Source of the DNA: Channa striata
Lineage: Eukaryota; Chordata; Actinopteri; Anabantiformes; Channidae
NCBI GenBank assembly: GCA_033026295.1
Contig: CM065173.1
Location: 17,360,517-17,424,516 of the forward strand
Reading direction: 5' to 3'
DNA: 64,000 bases
A program made the translations under genes and the position numbers. The notes below the pieces were generated by a model. The model did no database searches, had not been told where the DNA came from, and saw only the letters and a list, made by a program, of their open reading frames with translations. Shown in pieces: positions 50,576-61,547 of the stretch (position 1 is its first letter; the number at the start of each line of letters is the position of its first letter).

Positions 50576-52930
50576 CCTGACTGTGTTTACTGTGTGTTAA
50601 CAGAAGGACACAACTGAGGCGTTGTTATTCGGAACATTCGTAGGAGGATACGAAATCACAGCATAACACATTCCTGAAGAAATAGCCACAAGAAAAGAGA
50701 GGAAGTAAACATTGTCATGATTTCAAGTGTTACCCTGGTGCACGCACTTTACTAATCGTATCCCCGCTTTGTCCAAACAGGATGATCTGTCAGATGGACT
50801 GTGTCTCCGCTAATGAGGACGCACTTGTGTGGTGGAAGATTACAGTTTATTTTTGCGATTACTGCTGAATGCCGTCAAGTGTCAGCATATTCTTTAAAAT
50901 GGAAATAAGCAGAACATATCAAGTCAAATGCAAAAATATTTGAACTGCTGTTGCTGATTTCCCAATGGGAATATTGTACCAGACCATAATTTATCAGCAC
51001 AATTTATTGCTCCTATTATTAAGTGGACACACAAAACAACAGGTCATGATGCATCAAGAATAAGCAGAAAGAAGACCACAGGCATCCGTCTCTCCTGCTC
51101 TGTCCCATTTACAGATTAATTACCATTCATCCAAACACACATGAATGATTGGCACGGTGTTTGAAATCAGCGTTGTGTTTGTTTGTCTCCATGTAATAGG
51201 ATTCATTTCTAGCACTAATGACTTAGTTGGCTCTCAGTAGATGATATAAATGAAGCTGTCAGCGTCTACACCCTCACACACACCTGAGAACAAATATCAC
51301 ATTTTACTAATCTCTTCATACTTCTCCTTGTCTCCGTTCAAATCCAGATATTCCAGCAACAGGTGAACTGCATCCGTGTAATCTCATTGCTCCACCATTT
51401 TCAGGTTATTAACTGCATCACTTTACGTCACTGAATAGACCTGCTTGACAAGTGATTTATGTCTGGAGCTCTGGTCATGTGACAAGTTACTGTGACCCCT
51501 GTTCAATTTAAGCTTTACAGTAAGACTTGATGTACTGGCACCTTGTGGATTACATTCACTCCCACTCTATTCGATGTTGTTTCCAGTTCTGGCTGCTGAA
51601 TGATGATGAGGACCCTGAGACGCATATCCCAAAATACATTCTTGTCATACCGAAAGTGAAGTGCTTGCAATATATTATAAACCTCCACAAATTGTGATTC
51701 TTGGTTATTTGTCAAAAACAATAACTGCTTTATTTGGATTAATTCCTATTGGCAAAGAATGTGCCTGTTTGCGTGGGGCAGTGAAGGAGAAACACATTTG
51801 TTTTCCCAGTGTGAAAAAAAACTGCTTTTTTCGTTTTATGTTTTATGAGAACACAAACTTAAAAGCGCTGCATTATGAGCTGCATATTTATTTAAACATA
51901 ATGTGATGATTCCAGGCTGGCCTAGTACATTATGATACAGTTGTGGAATGAAACTGAATATTATAGTGCCATGTGGAGAAGGAAGAGCTACAGCTTCTTC
52001 CCTCCCTTGGAGTTATTAGGCAGGGCTTGTGTGTCTGTGTTAGTGCTACAAGGATCGACATTTTTCTAAAGCAATGAGACCAACGCTAAGATATTCCCTT
52101 AAATGTGCAGCACAGTACGCCTCACAGTCAGTGTGCCTGTGGTGTGTTTGTTCTGCGAACCCTTGCACTTAAACACGTACCTATACTTACTGTCAAAGGC
52201 AGCACTTCAGCATCAAAAAATTATCCTAATCCTCACTTCACACATATGCTGAGAGAAGCACGTTGCAGGTTTTGTCTCTGACCTGAGGTTTAAATATAAA
52301 CTTGCTTTACTTTAGCTGTCCTGTTATTACGCCACAACTTTTATGTAACTTTAAATTTAACCATTACTAAAAAAAAATCCCCAAACATGGGCGATGTACA
52401 GTCCAGCATAATAAACATCCTAAAAAAAGAAAGTAAATTGTCCAAAACATCCAAAACATCCTTGAAAGCTCAAAGAATAATGTCCAAACAGGATTATTTA
52501 ACATGCCAAGATATTAAACATAGAGTTCATAATTATGTCACCACATCACAGGAGACTGGAATGTGGCTTTAAAAGTTTCTCATCTTTCAGAGACGGATGT
52601 TTTTCAGTACTGTGCACCAGAATTACTACAAATGAGCTGCAGCTGAAAGCAGATGGAAGAATTTAAAACTTATTTTGTAGTTTTAGATAGTGTTGCCATG
52701 TATGTGTGTATGTATCATGGATTAATTAACTGTTATGATCCTGTAAACAGAGCATGTAATCTGTGTTTGTGTTCATATATACAGGCATGGCATCATATCT
52801 GTATGTATGATATGAGATCTAATCACTGTGAGATTTTTTGAATCAATACACTTTAGAACTAGAAAGATAGAACTGATGACTGTTGATGTAAATTTAATTT
52901 GAGTATAATTTGAAATTGTGTGGTGGGCGC
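50576..52930. other. Gene-less stretch
   Basis: No gene or transposon recognised. A short tandem 'ccaaaacat' duplication lies near 52441-52458. Confidence 0.4.
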
Positions 52931-52932
52931 TA

Positions 52933-53005
52933 TCTGTGTGGAATTAGCATGTTCTCCTCGTTCCTGTGCTGTTTCCTCCAGGATAGATAAGGCCGATGGA
53001 TGGAT
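52933..53005 (+). repeat. Fragment of the 'gtgtggagtttgcatgttc' repeat family
   Basis: 'ctgtgtggaattagcatgtt' and 'gctgtttcctcca' pass directly into the 'gatggatggatg' end that normally closes full copies, so the middle of the repeat is deleted. Same family as 12322-12540. Confidence 0.6.
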
Positions 53006-53029
53006 GTTAACACATGTATATCAATCTAC

Positions 53030-53580
53030 ACAAACTAAAAGCTATAATTAATAACTACAGTTGTACAGAGCAGCAATGATGGTTGTTCTTCTGGAACTTT
53101 GTCCCATCTCCACACAGGATCTGGAGCAGGGTCAGAGTGACCATCGGGTTCTTGGTCACCTCTCTCACTAAGGCCCTTCACCCCTGATTGTTAAGTTTGG
53201 CTGGGCGACCAAACTTAACAGCTCACGAGTCCTGGTTGTGTCAAAGTTCTTCCATTTGAGAATTATGGAAGCTACTGTGCTCTTGGGAACCTGCAGCAGC
53301 AGAGTTTTTTTTTTTTAGCTTTCCCCAGATTTCTGCCTCGTTATAATCCTGTTTCTGAGCTCTGCAGGCAGTTCCTTTGACCTCTTTTATACTGAACGCA
53401 TTGGCAGCTGTGAGGCCTTCTATAGAGAGGTGTCTTTCCAAACCTGAGGCCTAGGTGATGTTTCAGTTTTCCTTTTGACAGAAATTGACAGACTTTTCTA
53501 AATTTCTGTTTCTACTTTGTCCTCATGGGGTATGAAATGTAGATTAATGAGAAAAAAAATTATTCTAACTATTCCAGTAT
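53030..53580 (-). mobile_element. Tc1-like transposon remnant: terminal region and transposase N-terminus
   Basis: On the minus strand, 53580-53440 matches in layout the terminal region of Tc1-like fish elements ('cattaatctacatttcatac', 'cccatgagg', 'ggaaaactgaaacatcacc'). It is followed by a broken transposase start: KELPAELRNRII (about 53380-53345) and then TVASIILKWKNFDTTRT (53277-53227). These belong to the N-terminal paired-like helix-turn-helix DNA-binding domain. The reading then shifts and decays up to about 53030; the DDE catalytic domain and the other end are absent. Stops and an A12 slip (53308-53319) mark it as inactive. A perfect 12-bp inverted repeat has arisen inside it at 53189-53220. 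Confidence 0.75.
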
Positions 53581-53584
53581 CTAG

Positions 53585-54720
53585 AAACATAACATAATTG
53601 AACATGGATTGCACTGCATCTTCCATTAGGACAGCAAAGACACAAATGTGCACATCCTCAATTTCCAGGGGGAGATACAACTCATTGTCAAACAAATGTT
53701 CTGTGTGTGCCCTTGAAAAAAAAAAACATTCATCAATCTGTCAAGTAGAAGAAGCTCCGGGCCATTGTTGACTATCAATCAAACCACTGGCCAGCTGTCG
53801 AGTGTAAGGTGGAGTGACAACAACGCCCCGCCCACCTGGTCGACTAGAGGACCTTAGAGTCATCTTGACAAGGCAATGGATATCCTCTGACACAGAAAGT
53901 GAACGTTCCCAGATGGAGGTTAGCTGACAGACAGACTGATAAATACCACTCTCAACTGCATTTAGATTTTTAGAACATTTAGATATTTATTATTTAACTG
54001 ATTAAACTGTAAATCACATTTAAAGTGAGCCCACATCACCCACATCTGATAGTCAGGCTGTTAGAAAACAGGTTTCAAACTTTCATTTAGGGTTAAATAA
54101 ACAAATTAAGAACACTACAAGCAGTTGTGAAAAAATACCAATGAATTATATTGACATGTGTTAGTATTCTTGCACTGTCCCTGAATCTAACACACACACA
54201 GAGCAGCACACACATACAGCAGATGCACTCAAAGACAAGTGTTAGCTTATTAAAGTAGAGAAAAAAAGGATTTTCAGGATATTATATATGATTTATGGCC
54301 ATCAGGGAGCCATGATCCCAATGCAGAGAGTCCCTGAAGTCCGTCTTCAGCTGCTGCCTCCACCATTACTCAAGTTGCAGACTGGCAAAGCTGCTCACAA
54401 GTGTCGGCATCGCCAAGGAAACGGCGACAGTTTACATTACTGTCATAACTCCAGAGAACTGCTGCTGCTGCCGTTTGAATGACAGCAGAAAAAACACTAA
54501 TGTTGCCCTGTTTTTACATATTAAAAACCTATTCAAATTAAGCTAATGAATTTGATGCAGTATATTGGCCACTCCCACTTTATTGAAAATGAATTTATCA
54601 TTAGCAGCAAAACAATAAAGACCTATACACACACACAGAGAAGATCCACTGTCCCTTTAAACTTTTCTCTTTGAGCTGCTCCCTACATCACTGAGAGCTA
54701 CAGCCATTAACCACCGAGAC
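53585..54720. other. Gene-less stretch
   Basis: No gene supported. 54288-54482 is a CAG/CTG-rich 64-codon frame without a recognised domain. A short piece near 54565 resembles the transposon end noted at 49564. Confidence 0.4.
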
Positions 54721-54767
54721 ACACACACATACATGCAGACACAAGCACACACACACACAGGCAACGT

Positions 54768-54800
<33 letters not shown>
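54721..54800. repeat. Interrupted (CA)n microsatellite
   Basis: CA-rich array with ATG and GCAACG interruptions. Confidence 0.95.
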
Positions 54801-54803
<3 letters not shown>

Positions 54804-54917
54804 CACACAGGAAAACTGCTGTGTCAGGTATCTGCAGTGTCTACCCTTGTTTGCAGAGAGAATTTTTTTCCAACCTCATCAACCTTCCCCCAACCTTCAA
54901 AGCTTACTCTCTCTCCC

Positions 54918-54921
<4 letters not shown>

Positions 54922-54993
<72 letters not shown>
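54922..54993. repeat. Long (CA)36 microsatellite
   Basis: The longest uninterrupted dinucleotide run in the window (about 72 bases), preceded by a CT-rich tract. Open frames here in all directions are artefacts of the repeat. Confidence 0.97.
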
Positions 54994-54997
<4 letters not shown>

Positions 54998-57465
54998 CTC
55001 TTTTGTTAGGGAAGTTTCTTTATGCTGGTTTGCTGGACTAGTTCCCATAATTGAATCTACAAATCCATTCATCCTGCCTCATCTCTGCCCATCTCTTTAC
55101 ATTTTGTCTGTACAAAGTCCGTCATCACTGATGTGAAAAATGAACGTCACGTTGGGGCATCGACAGTACACAGCTGGTCCATGCAAATGCACACATTGTG
55201 TTTTCAACACATTTTTTAACACAAGTCCAACAAAGGAACTCAGTGTTTCCACATATGTAAACACATACAGGAAGCACAAAAACACACAAAAATAATATCA
55301 CAACATACCAAAACCAGATGTCATGGTACAGCTGAACTGCTATTGAGATAGAAGTTCCTGAAGATTCTTCTTTGGTCACATCTAACATGAAATTAGACCT
55401 CAGCATTAATACTGTATTTTGCAAACTGTCATAATAATGTAATAATAATGTTAACAACTGTGAAATTAATTTCATTAAATTAGACATGTCTCGATTGAAG
55501 CCTCTTTCAGTAAACTATCCTGAGTGGATAGATGATAAACCTAACAGCTATGAGCAGGACAGACATTTACTGACTGGTGGCTTCTCCTTGATACAGTTCA
55601 GTATGACATACATAGAATAGTTTATATGAGCAGGACATCAAACACCATCTGTTTCAGATCTACATTAGTTATCGGGAACCCTCTCTCTTGGACACACACA
55701 TTAAAATGCAGAGGCCTGGAAGGTCACACAGAAACACAACATCCAGCCAGCTGTTCTCACAACATAAATACAGGCAGTAAGAAATTTTTTGGATATCAAC
55801 GTTATTAACAACCAAATCAGTTTCTGGGAGTAGATGTGTTTTCTGCCTCTGACAGGTTAACAATGAAAATGGACGGCTGTCTTGTCAGTGACCTGTCCTC
55901 ACACCTATAGTAGCATCTGTCTGTCAAACCTTTCTGTATCCAGACTGTGGACATGGAGCTGTCCATTGTGCTGAAATATAATCTCTGCACTTCAGACTAA
56001 TACTGCAATAGATTTCAGCTTGGCGTGATTTTGTTCCAACTTTTTGATGATGACGCCAGTGCTATTTGACTTTAGCACTGTTGAAGAAATACATTCTAAC
56101 AAAAGCAGACAAATATTGTTTTATTGTGTTGTAATTGATCTAACGTTTTTAGCCCACATGCCAGCACTGCTCTTCTAATGTAATCAAGCGTCGTCTGCGC
56201 ACTCTTTGCTTTTCTAACCTCCTTGATCTTCCTCACAACCCTTTGAAATTCTGAAATATTTATAAAAAAGTTAATTACATGAGAGATTTACTCTTTGTAG
56301 AGATCTTCAGTTAAATGTTTCAGCTCATTGAGCATTGACTAATTAGAAAAACTGATTAAATTAAGCATCTTTTGTAGACGAATTGGTCTTCAATAGCCTA
56401 AAAGCCTGCCTGATTTTGAAAGCCATAAAAATTATGACTACACTTGGCAATCTTAAAATACCAAGGGGTTTAGAACGGTTTAAATGTGATTTAAAATTAC
56501 TCTTAAAGGTAACCTCGGGAATCTGTCCCCTAGGGTTCCATACGCCGCCCCCCTGAACACACAGACACACACACACAGATTAAATCCAAGCCCTAATCAA
56601 GGTCTAAGCCAAGGCAATTTTTCTAATTACTTATGCATGACTCTAAAATTTTTCACCCCAGGAACCTCAGAGTAGTTAACTGACTCCGTGTGTGAGTGTT
56701 GAGATATCAGATGACTTCTACTCAAAAAGGTATTACACCCCAGAAAAGCTCTCTCTCACACACACCTCCCTCACTAACTCTCTCCTTCTGAGGCGCTGAG
56801 AACTGCACTGACTTTTCACAGTTGACAAAGTCGTGGAAGAGACTAAAAAAGTGACACAGATTCAAGGGATGGAGAGACACAGGTTGACACAGGAAAAGTA
56901 AATAAAAATAAAATAAAATATTATTTTTAATTACATTATTGTACCCTGTGGGGAAGTTAAGCTCATGACGACAGATCAGCTGCTTTGGTACTATGTATTG
57001 AAAAACATAGTTATTACATGTCACTATTATTAGTTATTACATTTTTTTAAATTTATTACCTAAAGACAAATTTGGAATTGCAATTTTCTTGTTTAATGCA
57101 TTAAAAGTGATGTGATCTTCATCAAAGTCAAAATATCAATAAAAATAATATTTCTGTTCTGATTAAACACAAACAGTTATAATCCTTAATGTCTTTATTA
57201 ATCAAAATTATGGAACAATTAAGGGCAACATTAGACTATTGATGTCACTGAACATCAACTGGAATCAGATGTTAAAAAATCTGACGTTACATCAGTGAAC
57301 ATTAAATGGAGGTGAAATATTTGATATTTGTGACTTTAGTAAAAGTTAGATCACAAATTATGCAGAAAATTGTGAAAATTGCAAGGGATGCCGTTAGTTT
57401 TTCTTGCAACAGTATTGGTGAAGATTCTTAATAAGCCATGTATGCTTATCTGAAGCTGGAAATAT
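54994..57465. other. Gene-less stretch
   Basis: No gene supported. A 120-codon minus-strand frame (55125-55487) is Cys- and Val-rich with no known domain. A TAAAA/AATAA low-complexity tract lies at 56898-56933. Confidence 0.4.
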
Positions 57466-57594
57466 GTCAACTAGACTACTTTCTTCTTGGTCAGAAATTT
57501 TTCACGTTACTTATCTTTACGACTTACGCAGCTTCTTCAAACTGAAGAATAAGTAGCAGATGTTTGTGACTAAGAAGAAAGAAGTCCAGCTGAC
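57466..57594. repeat. 129-bp inverted repeat (palindromic teleost element)
   Basis: 28-base arms at 57466-57493 and 57567-57594 are inverted and match at 24 of 28 positions, and pairing continues inward. An inner perfect hairpin, TTCTTCA/TGAAGAA, with a 3-base loop sits at 57533-57549. The 'cttcttcaaactgaagaa' core is a known kind of dispersed fish palindrome. Confidence 0.75.
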
Positions 57595-58080
57595 TACATT
57601 TCTGCATTGATTCTACATCTGCTGTCTCATGTAGGTTTACCCTTTGTGGAGCTAATGTTGTAGCCTGAGCACCAACCCAGAAACGTAACAACTGATAAAA
57701 GTGCAGCGATATGCAACATTAAAGTTATTAATAATGTGGCAACATTATTTTCGTCGAAGTGGGGCAGATTCTAAAAGGCGAATCATGCTATGGTTAAATA
57801 TTAGTTCAATAGAGACCATAAATTGTCACGTAGTCAGTCACTTGGTTAAACACAAGAGAACAAATTACCAGAAACAATAACATTTGACTTTGACAAACCT
57901 AGTTGACAAACCAAATCAGTTTTAGGGACCTCTTACCTGAAACTGTGCCTGGCAATGAAGAGATTTCTGATTCTGATTCTGCTTCTGAAACCACAGGAGT
58001 CCTTTCTTACGTGCACTTATAAATTTCACCAAAGGATGGCACTGTCACACCATGTGACTCTCTGTTGTCACTGGTTTTTT
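57595..58080. other. Intergenic, retroposon-like tail
   Basis: Unassigned apart from 'gatttctgattctgattctg' (57960-57979), the simple GATTCT tail that ends some fish retroposons. Confidence 0.4.
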
Positions 58081-58081
58081 T

Positions 58082-58148
58082 TATACAATTTTATAACGTA
58101 GCGGATCCTTATTGTACAATAGACAACTTTGTATCAACTTTTACCAAA
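58082..58148 (-). repeat. 3' LTR remnant
   Basis: 67-base direct repeat partner of 61073-61139. Homology stops sharply at 58082, where an A/T-run and unrelated sequence begin, so most of this LTR is missing. Confidence 0.7.
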
Positions 58149-58536
58149 TTGTCTCCTGAACACAGTGGTGTGAAATTTATAAAGGTTGATAGTTTTTTTG
58201 GAGTTTGAGTCCAAATGAAAGTCTTCACCTCTAGCGAGTTGCATTCCAAATTTTATTGCTGTTCTGTTTTTCCTTCTCCGGATGGGCTGATACCAGTCTT
58301 GATAAAGGGATTATCATGTGTGAGTTAGAGAACAGTTTTGAGTCTTGGTTAGATGATAAGCAGTGGGGAGTCTTTGGAAGATTTACGATAATTGTGTGAT
58401 TTCTAGACAGTGATGTTAATTCACTGCTATCGATGTTGATCCATGACCTGAAACCAGATGTGGTTTGGTTGTTGTGGCACGATATTCCAAAACATATGAC
58501 CCTGATGGCCATCAAGACCAGTGACAGTTTGACATC

Positions 58537-58763
58537 CTATTCAACCCACTTGGTGAACGCACAGGTTACAGTAAGAAAATATTTCTTACCTCTGGTTGAT
58601 TTGGTAGGTTAATTTGAAGCTCTGATCAGGGAAAGGACATGCATCTCTTTAATGGAGGGGCTCGGTGAACTGGGTTTGCAGGCTGATACTGGCAACAATG
58701 CAAACAGCCTCTGATGTAGTCAACCATTTTAAGATCAGATGTCCACGGTGTTTGGCCAAGGTG
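58537..58763 (-). pseudogene. Integrase remnant (zinc-binding domain and start of core)
   Basis: From 58763 the minus strand reads HLGQTPW, then YIRGCLHCCQY and APPL, ending in TGA at 58628-58626. The H..G, YI..C..C spacing and following APL are those of the HHCC zinc-binding domain of retroelement integrases. After a break, AFTKWVE and a TAG stop (58560-58537) resemble the first catalytic-core block, with the expected acidic residue upstream not visible. Only fragments of the integrase are present. Retroelement integrases join the cDNA copy into host DNA; this one cannot be functional. Confidence 0.65.
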
Positions 58764-59006
58764 TCAGTCACTATAGGTTGCTGATGGAAAATGGGCAAAG
58801 ATTCACTAACCTATGCCCAGATCCTGAGAACTTGAATTATTGTCAATTACTGGTTTCAAGCAGTTTCAAGATGGGACACATATACTGGGTGGACCAATGA
58901 AATTGCGCCAGTGGACCAATGGATCAAATCCATTGCTGTAAGAATGCTCCAAGTAGGGGTGTAAGGTTGAATGTCTGGAAAGCAAGAATGTAATTTAAGA
59001 TTTTTA

Positions 59007-59090
59007 CTAGTGCAACATTGTTCTCAGTTTGTCAAACAATGCAGGAGACATCCAGGTGATATCTGCAGCTGTATTAAGGAGAGCTTCGTG
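59007..59090 (-). pseudogene. Retroviral-type aspartic protease remnant
   Basis: Minus-strand frame HEALLNTAADITWMSP then ALFDKLR, ending in TAG at 59009-59007. The LL-[D]T[G]A-D-[IV]T arrangement is the active-site block of retroelement aspartic proteases, but the catalytic aspartate position is N and the glycine is A, so the site is dead. A decayed zinc-knuckle-like stretch with C-F-R-E-T-G-N-L-S-H-C lies about 190 bases upstream (59310-59278). Confidence 0.6.
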
Positions 59091-59397
59091 TCTTAGGGTG
59101 TTTTCCAGCGTAGAGTAGAACTTTCATGCAACCCCTTTTCAGGTTACCAAGAAATTGTCAGAGGGTGGTTGTCCTCGTCATTGGGGGACTTGTTAGTGTC
59201 CAGTTGAACCACAAAGACTGTGCTGGAAGACCCTTGTTTTCATCCACTTCTACAGGGTTGGTTGCTGGCCCTGGCCTGCAATGTGAAAGATTCCCAGTTT
59301 CTCTAAAACATGAGTAAAGTTCTTTTTCAATAATCAAAACTGGTGCAATATTAATATTAAGCATGCAATACTGTGGGCGATTTTATCTACGTCCCTG

Positions 59398-60349
59398 TCA
59401 GAAGGGCCTTGTGGTGGGTGGTGAACTGGGGAGGCAGGCGGCATTGCCTTCGCGGTTGCTTGGGGATGAACTTCGGGTGTCCCGAGCTCTGAAGGACTCA
59501 GGTGGAATGCGTGGAGGGAGTGCAGATAAAGACTCCTCCTTAGTCTCCCTGGAGCGTGACTTCTCTCTCCGTGGGATGTCTGTCATCTCCTCCTTTTTCA
59601 AAGGAATACTCAAGTTCTTTTTTACCCTTTACCAGTTATTGAATTTCAAGGAATTTGGCTTCAGAATTCACCAATCTTTGCTGTAGATGTTGAATCACTT
59701 GTTGACCATTGTTCTGATTATCAAGTATCTTGTTTTTACCTTTGAGATCCTTAATCTCGTCCATAGTTTGGCAGAGCAGAGCCTGTGATTTATCTTGGTC
59801 TTCATATGATTCTTTAAATTGGTTTCGAGTCATTGTTAGCTTCTGTTCACATTGCAGGAGTTATTGTTTTATTTGAGTTGTTTTGTGTGATTTGTGTTTC
59901 CTAATTCTTCCATATATTTATCTGAATTAGTTTGTGATTCACTTGGGTGGATTTCCACCTCCGTGAGAGCTTGATTGGACAGTTCAAGTTGGTGTTCAAG
60001 GAGTTTCATTTCACCTTTCAGTTGTTGAACCCTTGTTGTTTGCGGACACCTAATCTGTCATCGGCCTGTTCTAGGAGATGCTGAGTTTGTTTCAATTAAG
60101 CGGCCATTATAATGGCCAGACCTCCCAGCATTTTCATTCGATCTTTGTTTTTCAATGACTGGGTGAAAATGTCAGCTGTGAGCTCTGACATAACAGCTTC
60201 AAGATCAGTCAATGTAGATCCATGGATGTGCTCCATGGGTCTGGGATTAAACCCTGAGTCAATTCTATCAATGCTGCTTCACTAGTGACATGGATTTCTT
60301 CATGACTAGAATTGGTTGATGCAGTTGTTGTCTCCGTAAGTTGATACAT
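59398..60349 (-). pseudogene. gag-like pseudogene with coiled coil
   Basis: On the minus strand a first open piece starts at ATG 60349 and stops after 46 codons. A second frame continues (DLEAVMSELTADIF). A third piece (59833-59636, 65 codons) is a strongly charged heptad-type coiled coil (DEIKDLKGKNKILDNQN). A fourth (59613-59398) is rich in S, R, E and P. Coiled coil followed by a basic, proline- and serine-rich segment before a zinc knuckle is a plausible Gag order. At least three frame changes and several stops break it. I recognise it by position and composition, not by a specific family match. Confidence 0.5.
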
Positions 60350-61072
60350 TTTATTGGTGTTTTGGTTACTGAGTTTGGTTTTCAGTTCTGTAATTTTTAG
60401 TTCTCAATTGATTAATAAAGTTGTTAGGAAGACTCCTGTAAAAAATTCAGTTAATAAAGGAGGAAGGAAAAAAATAGCAATTTGAATCCACTTGACTATG
60501 TCTGGAGTGTGACACTCTTATGAAGGTCCACATTGCAGGTGGGTGGCTGAAACAAATCAAACAATCTTGTCAGCAGTGACAATTATGGGAAGGCCCCTTG
60601 AAGGACACACATCGGTGATCATCTGTGATTGTCAGTGATCAGTGGTGACTTTGTCAGCTGTGCTGTTATTTCAGTAGAGCTGCTGCAGTTTGACTTGGCG
60701 GCCCAGAGTCACAGTTGAAATCAGCTTTGTTGCAACTTTTAGCTATTTTCCCTGCGGGGTTAATTATTGATGCGGGTATTACACACTAGGTGATTTTCAG
60801 AGTCTTCACCATTCAACTGGTTTTGCCTTTACAATAACACAGAGTCTATATGACTCGAGATGCATATTTAAAGTCACACTTCCCCTACCGAAGTAGTTAC
60901 CAGCGGCTAGGTAGCTAAGCTACTCGACTTAGTTTGAGTACAATGTTGAACAAGGTTGTGCGCCTCTATCAGGCTGGAGGATCGCTGCACTGAAGTGATC
61001 AAGTTAATCTTAACTGAGATTACTCTTACTCACAATTGAACACTTCAGGCGTGGGCTTTGTGTGAGATTACT

Positions 61073-61139
61073 TATACAACTTTATAACTTAGCGGATCTT
61101 TATCGTACAATAGACAATTTTGTATCAAGTTTTACCAAA
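61073..61139 (-). repeat. 5' LTR remnant with TATA motifs
   Basis: Partner of the repeat at 58082-58148. On the minus strand it ends in GTTATAAAGTTGTATAAG, suggesting the LTR promoter region. The R-U5 part would lie just below 61073; a primer-binding site was not recognised. Confidence 0.65.
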
Positions 61140-61369
61140 ACTTCCCAAAACTGAGGGCGCGGACACGTTTTGCAGAGTGATGCCAACACACCAGCACACA
61201 AGTATAAATGGTAACAAGGACTTAGGCCACTTCAGTTTATGGCGTAGGCTCTGTGTTGATTCAAAGTAGCAGCTTAAATGAGTCATCTGGTAATCTGAAG
61301 TTCATGCATTACAGCTTTTATACATATTTATATAGCGATATTATGTTGCACAACTTCAATTTGTGGTAA
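61140..61369. other. Flank of the retroelement, nothing recognised
   Basis: No gene or repeat. A target-site duplication could not be identified. Confidence 0.35.
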
Positions 61370-61547
61370 ATGGGTTCAATGTTCATGCTGTAAAACTGCT
61401 TTGAGTGTAAACATACAAAGGTGCCGAAAAGTTAACTACACAGTTTAGTGTCTTGTCCAAAAATACATGAACATGTTTAAAAAGATGACAATGTGTTTAT
61501 TGGACAACTCGCTTTCCTGCTGAGCAACAGCTGCCTGAAGAGAGAAA
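61370..61547 (-). repeat. tRNA-derived SINE remnant
   Basis: The minus strand starts 'ggcagctgttgctcagcagg' (A-box-like) and 'gagttgtccaat', and later has 'ttttggacaagacactaaac'. These are landmarks of the same broad SINE group as the other copies here, but the B-box region is lost or replaced. Confidence 0.55.

Larger units (their letters stand above)
58082..61139 (-). mobile_element. Broken endogenous retrovirus / LTR retrotransposon
   Basis: Two direct repeats of 67 bases, at 58082-58148 and 61073-61139, match at 61 positions (91%) and enclose about 2.9 kb that on the minus strand reads, in order, gag-like, protease-like and integrase-like fragments. The repeats are best explained as LTR remnants: the right copy (5' LTR) contains TATAAA and TATAA motifs, and the left copy (3' LTR) is cut just past the same point. 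Stops and frameshifts break every domain, and no reverse transcriptase or RNase H fits in the roughly 240 bases between the protease and integrase fragments, so the element has an internal deletion. No envelope gene was recognised. It cannot be active. Assignment to Gypsy or to a retrovirus clade is not possible from these fragments. Confidence 0.75.

Noticed and set aside
54733..55136. Several overlapping frames rich in THTH/VCVC
   Set aside because: Direct translations of the CA microsatellite.
56884..56960. Possible LINE-type text 'ttgtaccctgtggggaagtt'
   Set aside because: Only about 20 bases resemble a known repeat end; flanks do not continue the match.
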